DNA of 64,000 nucleotides from Balneolaceae bacterium (GCA_018401935.1 JAGYJQ010000001.1:62001-126000), one strand, 5' to 3'; positions 18,433-28,272 are shown, counted from the first letter of the stretch. Numbers and translations: made by a program. Notes: generated by a model from the letters alone, not told the origin.

Positions 18433-20577
18433 ATGAGTCGAAACGACCGATTAAGTAGCTTAGAAGAGACACTGCTACAATTACTTAGCATACATCCTGA
18501 AAAAAAAATCCATGAAAAAGAATTTCAGGAAACCCTAGAAATGTATTCTAAAAAGGAATTTGCACGATTACAAAAAGCACTGAATAGTCTCAGCAATAAG
18601 CAACAGGTTCGAATACATCAGGGTTGGGTTCGATTAAACAGAGATCATTCGGTATTGGAAGGTCGAATTGAATTTAACCAGAGAGGGACAGGTTTTGTCA
18701 TAGTAGATGGATTGGATGAGGATCTACTAGTGCACGCTAGTGACGCAGGCCTCGCTCTAGCAGGGGATAGGGTAGCGGTTAAGGTGCTTAAAAGTAAAAA
18801 ACAGGCACGAAACCCAAAGGCTAAAGTGGTTGATGTACTAGAACGAGGCAGTTCGTTCTATGTGGGTACCTTGCGCAAAACAGAATCCGATACCTTTCTA
18901 ATAGAAAGTGATAGGAAGTCTGCAAACGTCGATTTCTATGTAAAAAAAGCAGATTTAAATGGGGCCCAAGAGGGGGAAAAGGTTACCTTTAATTTAGAAA
19001 GTTGGGTGCATCGTCAAGCATTGCCTCAGGCAAAAATTCTTAGCAGGTTGGGTAAGTCAGGGACCAACGATGCAAATATGTTGTCTATCTTGGCTGAAAA
19101 TGGACTAATTGCCGATTTTCCAGATCAAGTAGAAGCTGAAGCCGATCAAATCCCCCTTAGTATACCCCAATCCGTCATTGATCAGCGCATTGATTTCAGA
19201 AACAAAACAGTATTTACCATAGACCCCGTAGATGCCAAGGACTTTGATGATGCATTAAGCATTGAAGAATTAGAAAACGGCCACCTTCGTTTAGGAGTTC
19301 ATATTGCCGATGTAACTCATTACGTACGGCCAGGATCCGCTTTGGATGATGAGGCACATAAACGAGCCACGAGTATTTACTTAGTAGATCGGGTTATTCC
19401 CATGTTACCAGAACGATTAAGTAATGGGGTATGTAGTCTACGGCCTAATGAAGATAAACTTTGCTACAGCTGCTTTATGGAAGTGAATGACCGGGCAGAG
19501 TTAGTACGTTACGAAATTAATGAAACGGTGATTCATTCCGATCATCGATTTACCTATGAGCAGGCACAGGAAATCTTGGATGGAAAAGAACATGTTCTAG
19601 CCAAGGAGGTGCGTTTAGTGGGTGAGTTGGCAAAAAAATTACTTAAAAAGAGATTTAAAGAGGGCGCAATCGATTTTGACACCCCAGAGCCTAGATTTGT
19701 ATTAAACGAGCAAGGAGAGCCGGTAAAAGTCATTATTAAAAAACGGTTATTTGCCCATCGTTTAATCGAAGAGTGTATGTTGTTGGCCAATCGTACGGTG
19801 GCTGAACATGTACAGCACCTCAGGGATAAAACTAAGAAAGATGCCTTTCCTTTTTTCTATCGTATACACGATCGGCCAGATGAGAAAAAATTAGCCGATG
19901 TACTCGAACAAGTTCGCCCTTTGGGGATCTCATTTCAAATGGAAGAGCTAGCCAAACCTGCATCAATCAACCAGTTATTAGAACGTGTCAAAGGAACCCC
20001 AATGGAGTATATAGTAAATGGGCTTACTTTGCGGGCCATGGCCAAAGCGGTATATAGCCCAGATAACTTAGGTCATTTTGGATTAGGTTTTCACCATTAC
20101 GCTCATTTCACCTCACCCATCCGGAGGTATCCTGATGTGATTGTTCATCGATTGTTAAAAGCTTATGCTCAAAACAAAAAAATCTATGAACTAAACCAAT
20201 TGCGAAAGGAGGGTGAGCACTGTAGTATGCGAGAAAAGGTAGCCGTAGATGCCGAAAGAGACTCCATTAAACTAAAGCAGGTTGAATACCTTAGTAAGCA
20301 TGTAGGGGAAGAATTTTTGGGTGTGATAAGTGGGGTCATGGAGCGGGGCATATTTGTAACCCTGAATGATGTGTTTTGTGAAGGCATGATTCGAGTGGGG
20401 GATTTAAAAGGGGACTATTTTCACTATGAGCCAAGATCACATGCGCTCATTGGTAGGCGGTCAGGGACTCGATATCAATTGGGAGATGCGATTACGGTTA
20501 AAGTGGATGCTGTTAACCCAGAAAAAAGGCAAATAGATTTTGTTCCTGTGCGTAAAAAAGCTGCATCTACTTCGTAA
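18433..20577 (+). CDS. rnr: Ribonuclease R
   Basis: A 714-residue 3'-5' exoribonuclease of the RNB family. An N-terminal winged-helix-like segment (1-70) is followed by cold-shock OB domains (about 75-200). The RNB catalytic domain carries FTIDPVDAKDFDDALS with metal-binding D264, D270, D272 and D273, then the conserved LGVHIADVTHYV and HFTSPIRRYPDVIVHR stretches. The C-terminal S1 domain lies at about 622-705. RNase R degrades structured RNA, including rRNA fragments and mRNA. No S1-flanking basic tail as long as in Escherichia coli is seen. It starts 48 bases after the TamB-like gene. Confidence 0.95.
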   Translation: MSRNDRLSSLEETLLQLLSIHPEKKIHEKEFQETLEMYSKKEFARLQKALNSLSNKQQVRIHQGWVRLNRDHSVLEGRIEFNQRGTGFVIVDGLDEDLLVHASDAGLALAGDRVAVKVLKSKKQARNPKAKVVDVLERGSSFYVGTLRKTESDTFLIESDRKSANVDFYVKKADLNGAQEGEKVTFNLESWVHRQALPQAKILSRLGKSGTNDANMLSILAENGLIADFPDQVEAEADQIPLSIPQSVIDQRIDFRNKTVFTIDPVDAKDFDDALSIEELENGHLRLGVHIADVTHYVRPGSALDDEAHKRATSIYLVDRVIPMLPERLSNGVCSLRPNEDKLCYSCFMEVNDRAELVRYEINETVIHSDHRFTYEQAQEILDGKEHVLAKEVRLVGELAKKLLKKRFKEGAIDFDTPEPRFVLNEQGEPVKVIIKKRLFAHRLIEECMLLANRTVAEHVQHLRDKTKKDAFPFFYRIHDRPDEKKLADVLEQVRPLGISFQMEELAKPASINQLLERVKGTPMEYIVNGLTLRAMAKAVYSPDNLGHFGLGFHHYAHFTSPIRRYPDVIVHRLLKAYAQNKKIYELNQLRKEGEHCSMREKVAVDAERDSIKLKQVEYLSKHVGEEFLGVISGVMERGIFVTLNDVFCEGMIRVGDLKGDYFHYEPRSHALIGRRSGTRYQLGDAITVKVDAVNPEKRQIDFVPVRKKAASTS

Positions 20578-20676
20578 GAAAGATTCGTCGAACGATTCTC
20601 ATTTGGCATTGCTTTAGTTAATAGTGGGTTCGTTAATTACCACAAGAATTACTTTCCTACATTCGTTATGTTACTG

Positions 20677-20684
20677 TATATTTA
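20677..20684 (+). promoter_or_regulatory. Putative -7 box upstream of the protease-barrel gene
   Basis: TATATTTA lies 36 bases before the ATG at 20721, in the 143-base gap after rnr. It matches the relaxed box seen before several other genes here. The upstream -33 element is not evident. Confidence 0.3.
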
Positions 20685-20720
20685 ATTAGGGTATAAACGT
20701 AGAATACAACTATTTCATCG

Positions 20721-23700
20721 ATGAAATTCATAAACACTGTTCCTATAAAACTACTCTTATTTAGTGTTCTTTTTTCCTTAGCATATACGCCATTGGTTCA
20801 GGCACAATATGTTAATTTTGGTAAGAATAGAGTTCAGTATCAACAGTTTGATTGGCGATTTATACAATCCAAACATTTTGATGTATACTACTACGGGGAC
20901 AAAAACTACGAGCTAGCGGAATTTGCAGCCAAAAGTATTGAATCTGCTTATCAGCAACTTAGCGAAGATTTTCAACACGAAATCGTCAGTCGGATTCCAC
21001 TCATTATTTATGATTCTCACAACGATTTCTCTCAGACGAACGTAGTTGCATTGCCCACCAGTGCAGAGGGTATAGGAGGGGTTACTGATAAGATGAAGAA
21101 TAGGATGACCGTACCCTTCGATGGGGATTACAATGATTTTAGGAGGACCTTGCATCATGAATTGGTACATGCGGTATTTAATGATTTATTTTATGGTGGG
21201 TCAATACAATCCATACTACGCAACAACATTCAATTAGTCTTACCTCTTTGGTTTGAAGAAGGATTAGCAGAGTACATGGCGTTGGGTTGGGATACCAATA
21301 CCGATATGTTTATTCGTGACGCGGTAATTAATAATTATCTACCTCCAATACCTTATCTGAGTGGGTATTATGCTTACCGAGGAGGACAGTCCGTTTGGAA
21401 TTTTATTGCCGAAGAATATGGTCGAGAAAAGATTGCAGAAGTACTTGAGAAGGTTAAAAGCACGAGAAGTGTTGAGAATGGATTTCAGCAGTCTATTGGT
21501 CTAACTGTACAAGAACTTTCAGAGCGGTGGGAAGATGCCCTCCGTAAACGATACTTCCCAGAAGTTGCCGATCGTGAGTTAGCCGATCGGGTAGCCACTT
21601 TAATGACCGAAAGAGGAGATTATGGGTCGTACAATACTTCCCCAAAAATCTCTCCTCAAGGGGATAGAATAGCATTCATTACCAATAAAAGAGGGTATTT
21701 CGATGTTATTGTGATAGATGCACTAACCAAAAAAAGATTAAAAACAGTCATCCGGGGCGAAGATGACCCTGCTTTCGAAGAGTTAAACATTCTGAAACCC
21801 AACCTTAGTTGGTCACCAGACGGTCGAAAAATAGTGTTATCGACTAAAAGTAAGGGCTTTGATGAAATAGCTATCATTGATTATCAGAGCACCGAAGTAG
21901 AAAAAATTTCACTGCCGGAATTGGATGCGATTGGGTCGGTGTCTTGGTCACCAGATGGGAGTAAATTAGCCTTTGATGGAAACATAGGTCCTTATCAAGA
22001 CATTTTTATGTACGATTTAAATGAGAAGCAATTAACCAATCTTACCCAAGACTTTGTCTCTGACTACGAGCCCAGTTGGACCCTAGACTCTAAAAGTATT
22101 TTATTTAGTTCTGAACGCGGGGATCAATTGGAGCTTAAGCAAGCTACATTAGAAAGTGCTTTACTCGAACAGAAGACAATCTATCAAAGCGATATATACC
22201 AACTAGATTTAGGAACTGACACCCTAAAGAGAATTACTTTTAGTAAGGCTTGGAATGAACATCAACCACAACAGATTCAAGATGGTACGATTATTTTTCA
22301 ATCGGATCAAAATGGAATTCAAAACCTGTATCAGGCAAACCCTTTAACCAACGAATGGAAGGTACTCACCAACCTTCAGACAGGAATCTCTCAGTTTTCA
22401 ATCAGTGCTGACGGAGCAAGAGTAGCATTTAGTTCAATCAATGAAGGGTACTTAGATATTTTCTTGTTAAAAAACCCATTGAATAATGCAAGAGCTACCA
22501 GTCTGAAACCAAATTATTGGGCGCAGCGAAGAGCCCTTGAGACTCCAGAGCAACGTGTTCCAGCGATTCGTTATGCGTATGAACTCTACAGTCAGGGATT
22601 ACTGAGTGGGGCAGAGCGCGAGGAATTAGAAGAAGAAGAACGACTTAGTGATCCAAATTATACCGTAGTTGATTTCGAGGAAACCGGTGAGATCGATTTC
22701 AGAAACTATGTTTTTTCAGAGGAAGTGATTTTAGACAGTACTATCTTATTGGAAGACGAGTTTATTTTTGAACCCAATGATAACATCACATTAGACGGAA
22801 GGTATGTACCACGAGCCTATAGGCTGACTTTTTCAACAGATATTGCCTATAGTCCAACTGTAGCGGCTTCTACCTATGGTGCGTATGCACTAACCCAATT
22901 CATGATTAGTGACCTGCTGGGAGATCATCAACTTGCAATGGGGACCAATTTCCAGACGGATTTACGGAACAGTGATTATACCCTGCAGTATGGATTTTTA
23001 AAAAACCGTATGAATTGGTTTGCTTCGTATTTTCATACCTCCAGACAGTATCAAACCTTTGGCGGTGATTTATTGCGCTTCAGAACCTTTGGTGGTGGGG
23101 TATCCATTCAATACCCATTGGATAAATTTTCTCGAATAGATGGTGGGCTAAATTGGATTGGTATCGCACGCGATTATGATGCGGTGGCTGCTTTTGGCGG
23201 ACTTTATTCGTACGGTGTAACCGAGGCTAGCAACCTGAAGAGTTCTTTCCTATATCCTACTATGTCCTTTACAAAAGATGCTACCTTGCCTGGCTTTATA
23301 ACTCCACAAGGGGGGATTCGATACACCCTTAGTTTTTCAGGTAGTCCTGGTCTCGGTACCGATGCGCCAATCTTTGCCTCTGTTATGGGTGATTTTAGAA
23401 GCTATATCAATCTTGGCTACTCCTATACTATTGCTCTTCGAGGCAGTGGAGGGGCTTCAGTAGGCAAAGATTCGCAGACCTACTTTTTAGGAGGTATGAT
23501 GGGGTGGATTAATTATCAGTGGTCAAATAATGGAATTCCTTTTGAGCGTTTAGCCGATACCTTTTTCACTCAACCCGCGGTTCCACTCAGGGGGCATAGA
23601 TACAACTCTGTATATGGGGATAATTTCGGGTTAATTAATGCAGAGTTTAGATTTCCTTTGTTTGCAGCTGTTATCCCTGGAGCCCTTCCTATTTTGCCAT

Positions 23701-24023
23701 TATACAATGTGACAGGGGTGGCTTTCTTTGACGTGGGAACAGCCTGGGGGCAGCAGATTGACTATGGTATCACCGATGTTAATGGAACCCCTATTGTTAA
23801 TGATGCTTCGCTTGACTTTAAGGTTAGTGAACCCACTACTTTTCAGGATGAAAATGGGAATACCTTTTCGTATCTCGATGGAGATGTCTTAATTGGTTCT
23901 GGATTTGGTTTACGAACCATTGTTTTTGGTTTACCGCTGCGTTATGATGTGGGATGGGCTTATAACAGAGATGGATTTTCAAATACACCTATTCACTACT
24001 TTTCTATAGGTATAGATTTTTAG
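20721..24023 (+). CDS. Secreted metalloprotease-beta-propeller-outer-membrane barrel fusion
   Basis: 1100 residues. A signal peptide (1-28, ending V-Q-A-Q) is followed by a peptidase-MA-like gluzincin domain (about 35-290) with H146-E-L-V-H150 and the downstream WFEEGLAEY motif (E180/E184) supplying the third zinc ligand. Then come five or so PD40/TolB-type propeller repeats (about 305-610, recurring SWSPDG and DGARVAFSS turns). After an acidic linker, a C-terminal beta-barrel of the Omp85/D15 surface-antigen type (about 720-1100) ends in an aromatic-rich strand with FSIGIDF. It should sit in the outer membrane with the enzymatic part on the periplasmic side or the surface. The protease is predicted active because all ligands are present. 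Substrate unknown. Confidence 0.8.
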   Translation: MKFINTVPIKLLLFSVLFSLAYTPLVQAQYVNFGKNRVQYQQFDWRFIQSKHFDVYYYGDKNYELAEFAAKSIESAYQQLSEDFQHEIVSRIPLIIYDSHNDFSQTNVVALPTSAEGIGGVTDKMKNRMTVPFDGDYNDFRRTLHHELVHAVFNDLFYGGSIQSILRNNIQLVLPLWFEEGLAEYMALGWDTNTDMFIRDAVINNYLPPIPYLSGYYAYRGGQSVWNFIAEEYGREKIAEVLEKVKSTRSVENGFQQSIGLTVQELSERWEDALRKRYFPEVADRELADRVATLMTERGDYGSYNTSPKISPQGDRIAFITNKRGYFDVIVIDALTKKRLKTVIRGEDDPAFEELNILKPNLSWSPDGRKIVLSTKSKGFDEIAIIDYQSTEVEKISLPELDAIGSVSWSPDGSKLAFDGNIGPYQDIFMYDLNEKQLTNLTQDFVSDYEPSWTLDSKSILFSSERGDQLELKQATLESALLEQKTIYQSDIYQLDLGTDTLKRITFSKAWNEHQPQQIQDGTIIFQSDQNGIQNLYQANPLTNEWKVLTNLQTGISQFSISADGARVAFSSINEGYLDIFLLKNPLNNARATSLKPNYWAQRRALETPEQRVPAIRYAYELYSQGLLSGAEREELEEEERLSDPNYTVVDFEETGEIDFRNYVFSEEVILDSTILLEDEFIFEPNDNITLDGRYVPRAYRLTFSTDIAYSPTVAASTYGAYALTQFMISDLLGDHQLAMGTNFQTDLRNSDYTLQYGFLKNRMNWFASYFHTSRQYQTFGGDLLRFRTFGGGVSIQYPLDKFSRIDGGLNWIGIARDYDAVAAFGGLYSYGVTEASNLKSSFLYPTMSFTKDATLPGFITPQGGIRYTLSFSGSPGLGTDAPIFASVMGDFRSYINLGYSYTIALRGSGGASVGKDSQTYFLGGMMGWINYQWSNNGIPFERLADTFFTQPAVPLRGHRYNSVYGDNFGLINAEFRFPLFAAVIPGALPILPLYNVTGVAFFDVGTAWGQQIDYGITDVNGTPIVNDASLDFKVSEPTTFQDENGNTFSYLDGDVLIGSGFGLRTIVFGLPLRYDVGWAYNRDGFSNTPIHYFSIGIDF

Positions 24024-24080
24024 CTCCTATAGGGATCATAGCAGGTATTGATAAGCTTCTTGTGTTAACAAACGAGGAGC

Positions 24081-25442
24081 TCATGGGCTAAGTTGAATCA
24101 TCTCAACAAATAGGATACGGTCGTACTGTAGATTAGGATCTCGATAAAACAAAATTCCCGTATACCATTGGTTTTCTTTGGTAAGGCTACTTCCTAACTC
24201 ATTAATATCGAGTTGAGTACCATCTCGAGTGGCATAATTTCGAGTGGCATAATTTCGAGTGGCATAAGTGTACCGGTAAGAGCCTTCTTTTAATAATATA
24301 GCGGCTTCAAACAAACGCAATTCTGGATTCCATTTCATTTTATGTTGTTTGTTTTCTGACCACTGGTTAAAATCACCAACTACAAAAATCTCATCATCAT
24401 TATTTGGACCGGTACCCATGGGATTAAATCGAAAATTAATCATAGCATATCGAGCGGTGTTCGACGAGCTTGGATTACCATACATCGACTGAAGGGTGTA
24501 AGGGGTATCGCTAAAGGATATAAAATCTTCTTTTAAGGTAATTTGAGGTAATTCTTCGGATTCTCTATACTCTAAAATTTCTTGATTTGATAAACTAAAG
24601 TTAAATAGGTTTAGTCCATAAAAACGTGTGTTAGCGGGATAACTTTGGGATTCTTCCAGGTAAAATTTCGCCACTTTTTCTTCGCTAAAATCCTTTCCTT
24701 TTGCTGGTATAGCCTTTGGTAAAAACCCGTCTTGAAGTACCTGAAAGCTCAAATCAAAAACGGGCATATCAACAAATTCTGGAATACTAAACTCAGCAAA
24801 GATGCGATCAACGGCCGCTCCTAGACCTCCTTTGTTGTATAGAGTTTCTCCAGTTAACTCAAGAACACCACGCTGTTCAGTAAGTGCAAATGGAAGGCTG
24901 AATAACTCAATGCCTGTGTTGTAATCTGATACATGAATGAAATAAAATCCACTAACTAAAAACTCAAGATCTCGTAGGGAAAACTGACTATTGTACGTAT
25001 GAAACGGTATACTATTACTTTGATTCCTTGTGCCTCCCTGGATAATACGCTGATTTGTGGAGTTCATAAACCAGGTAGACGGCAGGTTGCTTTTTGTCCA
25101 GTCCTTGTTTCGATGTGAAAAATGAATACGAAACATACCGCTGATCTCGCTTAACTCATCGAAGCGAAGAATAAGCTGATCATTGGACCCTAAGCGCGCT
25201 GTAACCAACGGGGAAGAGGCTTGGGAAGAGCTGAAAAACTGAACACTACGAATATTATCGGGGACACTACGTTGAGTTGGGAGCACAAGTAAGCTGTTTA
25301 CCTGCGAAATGGGAGGACTGCTTGGGGCTAGATTAACGGTCGAACTGCAACTCATCCAAAATAGCATACATATACCCATTAGTCGATAGCAATGGGACAA
25401 TAGCTTTCGGGATAAGGAATTCGAACGAATATTAGTGACCAT
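24081..25442 (-). CDS. Type IX secretion system plug family lipoprotein (DUF5103)
   Basis: 453 residues from the ATG at 25442, seven bases after the dapF stop. The frame is open further upstream inside dapF, but only this start gives a sensible signal: basic residues, a hydrophobic stretch and C-S-S at the lipobox (W-M-S-C). The mature protein matches the two-domain DUF5103 plan: an N-terminal beta domain with GMFRIHFSHRNKDW and NSQFSLRDLEFLVSGFYFIHV, and a C-terminal beta-sandwich with NDDEIFVVGDFNQW. In Flavobacterium a member of this family plugs the SprA translocon of T9SS. This is consistent with the T9SS-tailed proteins at 57752-62798. It contains a tandem pentapeptide repeat. Confidence 0.75.
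   Translation of the reverse strand: MVTNIRSNSLSRKLLSHCYRLMGICMLFWMSCSSTVNLAPSSPPISQVNSLLVLPTQRSVPDNIRSVQFFSSSQASSPLVTARLGSNDQLILRFDELSEISGMFRIHFSHRNKDWTKSNLPSTWFMNSTNQRIIQGGTRNQSNSIPFHTYNSQFSLRDLEFLVSGFYFIHVSDYNTGIELFSLPFALTEQRGVLELTGETLYNKGGLGAAVDRIFAEFSIPEFVDMPVFDLSFQVLQDGFLPKAIPAKGKDFSEEKVAKFYLEESQSYPANTRFYGLNLFNFSLSNQEILEYRESEELPQITLKEDFISFSDTPYTLQSMYGNPSSSNTARYAMINFRFNPMGTGPNNDDEIFVVGDFNQWSENKQHKMKWNPELRLFEAAILLKEGSYRYTYATRNYATRNYATRDGTQLDINELGSSLTKENQWYTGILFYRDPNLQYDRILFVEMIQLSP
24225..24269 (-). repeat. 15-bp tandem repeat, three copies, inside the plug gene
   Basis: Three consecutive copies of TCGAGTGGCATAATT (24225-24239, 24240-24254, and 24255-24269 with one change) encode Y-A-T-R-N, Y-A-T-R-N and Y-A-T-R-D on the minus strand. 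The first two units are identical, which points to recent slippage. A unit of 15 keeps the frame whatever the copy number. Confidence 0.9.
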
Positions 25443-25449
25443 TTGAATT

Positions 25450-26385
25450 CTAATTACCTGCCCAAATACCGTTGAATACAATCCGAGCAGGACCTTTAAG
25501 TACGATCTTATCAAACACTTTTTCATGCCCTCCCTTGGGCAAGGTATCCGTTCCCGAGCACACAAAAGAAACCTCTAGAAGCCCTCCTTGAACGGTGACC
25601 CTATATAGATGCGAACCTGCTTTACTACCTTCTTTTGTATGCACAGCCAACGCGCTTGCAATGGCCCCTGTCCCGCACGCTAGGGTGAAATCTTCAACCC
25701 CACGTTCATAGGTCTCTAGCTGAATGTGATGAGCTTGTTGGCTATAAACAAAATTCACATTGGTTCCTTTGGGGTGAAAAAGCTGATCATTCCGAATGCT
25801 GCGCCCTAATTTCACCAATAATTCAGAGGGTTGAATAGCCAAAGGATCATTCGAAAATACGACTACATGTTCGGTTTGAGGGTAGACTCTAAAGGCAGCC
25901 TCTGCAATGAATAGTGGAGAACGAGTAGCAGCCTTTTGGGGGCTTTGATCAGTATAGCTTTCATTCATTCGAGCCACCCATTCGTGTGGAATAGGATCTG
26001 GAGTATCACAGTTTGGGAAGCTAAGTTCGACCTGATGGCTACCTGGGTGCACGAATGCCTCGTATACTTGTTGGTTTACTTGAATGCTATGTTTATCTGA
26101 AAAGCCATTTTGTGAGGCATAAAATGCCATAGCTCTTCCACCGTTACCACACATGCCTGCGTCACTCCCATCTGCATTTTTATAGATCATGGTATAGTCG
26201 GCACCCATGGTCGAATGGGGATGAAGTATGAGTAGGCCATCTGCGCCTATCCCAGTCTTTCGGTGACAAATTTCCGGAGCAATGCGTTCTAGATGTTCTA
26301 AAGGAATGTCTTGTTTTCTCGCATCAACCAGAATAAAATCATTCCCGGTTGCTTCAATTTTTAAGAAATTAAATTTTTCGGACAT
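25450..26385 (-). CDS. dapF: Diaminopimelate epimerase
   Basis: A 311-residue cofactor-independent racemase interconverting LL- and meso-diaminopimelate for lysine and peptidoglycan. The two catalytic cysteines are C79 in DAGMCGNGGRA and C237 in FTLACGTGA. The N-terminal EATGNDFILVDAR and the GIGADGLL stretch are typical. It is slightly longer than the usual 270-280 residues because of an extra segment around 135-165. It lies between holB (3 bases upstream) and the T9SS plug gene, on the same strand. Confidence 0.96.
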   Translation of the reverse strand: MSEKFNFLKIEATGNDFILVDARKQDIPLEHLERIAPEICHRKTGIGADGLLILHPHSTMGADYTMIYKNADGSDAGMCGNGGRAMAFYASQNGFSDKHSIQVNQQVYEAFVHPGSHQVELSFPNCDTPDPIPHEWVARMNESYTDQSPQKAATRSPLFIAEAAFRVYPQTEHVVVFSNDPLAIQPSELLVKLGRSIRNDQLFHPKGTNVNFVYSQQAHHIQLETYERGVEDFTLACGTGAIASALAVHTKEGSKAGSHLYRVTVQGGLLEVSFVCSGTDTLPKGGHEKVFDKIVLKGPARIVFNGIWAGN

Positions 26386-26388
26386 GAC

Positions 26389-27549
26389 CTAAGAGGTTAA
26401 TTTTAATGCGGGTAAATGCATAAAGGCACGTTCATTTGGAATAAATAGATCTTGTCCACGTAGTAGATTTGAGAAATTAAAGGCTAATACGGTCAACAAT
26501 AATTTTGGTTGAACATTTTGCCGTAATTCAGTGTAAACCGGAGCCAGTAAATCGATCATGGAGTAATAATCTGCTTCTTTCAAATGTAGTACAATATTTT
26601 TAATGGTTTCCACTTCATCTTCATGAATGAGTGAGTCCGTATTTTGGCTGTGGGCATAAACCACTAAATCTCGCAAGAATGATTCTAATATGGTTACTAT
26701 TTGTATAAGTCCTTCGGTATTTCGCGTAGACGTCCACTCTTGTATAATGGAATTAATTTTAATGGCATCCAAGACATATGAACTACGTATAAAGTCAATC
26801 ATTTCGGCACGGCTCTTATGAATAAGATCAAGGTCAATGTCTTTGGTTTTGGCGTAATTGGCTTGGGTCAATTTTGCAACCAACGCTGCTTTTTCTTTGG
26901 GCATGTGATCTCGCTCAATCAATGCCTTTTGTACATCTTCTAGAGTATTTTGGCCGAATGCAATGTGTTGACAGCGGGAGGTAATAGTGGGTAGGAGCTG
27001 TTCGTAGTGATGAGTGGTTAGGATAAACAAAACCCCCTCAGAGGGCTCTTCAAGTAGTTTTAAAAAAGAATTGGCCGTCTCTTTCCTCATGGTCTCGACC
27101 TGTGTCATGATAACCACTATCTTTTTACCTTGATATGGTCGTAGTCTGGTCACTGGGCGTATATCAGAGCGAAAATAATCTATGGAATAAAAGGCCTGTC
27201 GATTTTTACTACGTTCTTTATCGGAGTCAGGACGGTCGGCGTACTCAATGAGGCTGTAGCTATCTTTACTAAGCCATTCTAAACGCTCGTTTCTTTCTTG
27301 GGTGCCAGCCGAGCTGGGCATGGGTATAAATACGTGGATATCAGGATGTTTGTGCCAGGGTAATTCCACGTCCTGCCTATTGTCTTTCTGGTTAATGCAT
27401 TCTGCGAATCGTAGAGCAAAAGGCAACATACCACTTCCTTTTGGTCCGGAAAATAAATAAGCATGACCAATTCGGTCGCGCTCAAGAATGCTGTTTAAGA
27501 GTTCTTTAACTCGATGTTGTCCAATTAAATCATCCGATAAAAAAGCCAT
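26389..27549 (-). CDS. holB: DNA polymerase III delta-prime subunit
   Basis: A 386-residue clamp-loader subunit with AAA+ fold. It begins FLSDDLIGQHRVKELL and continues with the P-loop-like GPKGSGM, a sensor-1 region NSFLKLLEEPSEGVLFILTT, and SRCQHIAFG at the end of the ATPase-like core. The Walker A lysine is replaced (G-S-G-M), as in delta-prime proteins that do not hydrolyse ATP. The N-terminal domain carries an extra charged insertion (about 65-130). The ATG at 27549 overlaps the TAA of ccmB (TAATG) and follows GGAAGAA, so it is preferred to the slightly longer upstream frame. Confidence 0.88.
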   Translation of the reverse strand: MAFLSDDLIGQHRVKELLNSILERDRIGHAYLFSGPKGSGMLPFALRFAECINQKDNRQDVELPWHKHPDIHVFIPMPSSAGTQERNERLEWLSKDSYSLIEYADRPDSDKERSKNRQAFYSIDYFRSDIRPVTRLRPYQGKKIVVIMTQVETMRKETANSFLKLLEEPSEGVLFILTTHHYEQLLPTITSRCQHIAFGQNTLEDVQKALIERDHMPKEKAALVAKLTQANYAKTKDIDLDLIHKSRAEMIDFIRSSYVLDAIKINSIIQEWTSTRNTEGLIQIVTILESFLRDLVVYAHSQNTDSLIHEDEVETIKNIVLHLKEADYYSMIDLLAPVYTELRQNVQPKLLLTVLAFNFSNLLRGQDLFIPNERAFMHLPALKLTS

Positions 27550-28217
27550 TATTCTTCCTCCCAAATAAAGTCAAACAACAACCAACCCGCCACGCTGGTT
27601 ACCCCCACAAAACCGATAAGTGCAGCTACTTCAGAATTCCACCAACCCTGCATACCATCCACAAAAGCTTTTTTGGTCAATCGAGACAGTAAAAGTATAA
27701 AGGGAACAAATAGGGGGATACTAAGCACCGAAAAAATAGCCCCCTGGCGATCTGCTTGCGAGACTATTGCTGCAATTAAGGTACACACCGAGGACAAGCC
27801 CATGGTTCCAAATACCATGATGTACAAAAAGGCGGGATAGGATACAATGGACCACTTGATTAAAAAACCGTAAAGGCTAAAGCTGAGTAGATAAATTAAG
27901 AGACTGAATCCCATATTGTATAAGTATTTACCTAAATACACAGCGGTAGCATTGGAGTAAATTTGCAGGGTTTGAAAGGTGCCCTTATCTGTTTCCATGA
28001 TAAAACTTCGTCCTAGAACAGTTAAGGAGGCGAACAAGACCACAATCCAAATAAGACCACTTTTCGGCGTAGGCTGTAGCTCTTGGGCCCGGAGAGTAAA
28101 CAATATGAGTAAAAGGGCAGCCACAATGAAAGCCGAAACCATATTCAAGGCGTACTTGCTACGAAATTCGATACGAAGATCTTTCTCAAATACCGATAAA
28201 ATTTGGCGAATTAACAT
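27549..28217 (-). CDS. ccmB: Heme exporter protein B (ABC permease)
   Basis: A 222-residue integral membrane protein with six hydrophobic segments. CcmB hallmarks are the N-terminal FEKDLRIEFRSKYALN, the ETDKGTFQTLQIY turn and the later GTMGLSSVCTLIAAI. CcmB is the permease of the CcmAB ABC system for cytochrome c maturation. No ccmA or ccmC is in view here. The frame also opens with TTG at 28223, but the ATG at 28217 is preferred. The TAA overlaps the holB start. The upstream gap to the divergent PTS gene is about 148 bases. Confidence 0.9.
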   Translation of the reverse strand: MLIRQILSVFEKDLRIEFRSKYALNMVSAFIVAALLLILFTLRAQELQPTPKSGLIWIVVLFASLTVLGRSFIMETDKGTFQTLQIYSNATAVYLGKYLYNMGFSLLIYLLSFSLYGFLIKWSIVSYPAFLYIMVFGTMGLSSVCTLIAAIVSQADRQGAIFSVLSIPLFVPFILLLSRLTKKAFVDGMQGWWNSEVAALIGFVGVTSVAGWLLFDFIWEEE

Positions 28218-28272
28218 GCTCAAGTTTACAAAAAAATGAAGTCTTTCACTTTTTAAGTTTCGTTATTACTTT

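Noticed and set aside
20578-20600. Terminator hairpin after rnr.
   Set aside because: The AGATTCGT/ACGATTCT arms have a mismatch, a three-base loop and no T-tract.
24022-24081. Bidirectional terminator between the protease-barrel gene and the plug gene, from AGCTCCT and AGGAGCT arms.
   Set aside because: The arms are 46 bases apart, extend into both stop codons, and lack T-tracts; a chance match is likely.
24225-24269. Tandem repeats as part of a CRISPR array.
   Set aside because: The units are contiguous without spacers, translate in frame, and lie inside a gene; the same holds for 42196-42231.
26389-27549. holB as a broken ATPase because the Walker A lysine is missing.
   Set aside because: Delta-prime subunits normally lack ATPase activity and often have degenerate P-loops; the rest of the protein is intact.
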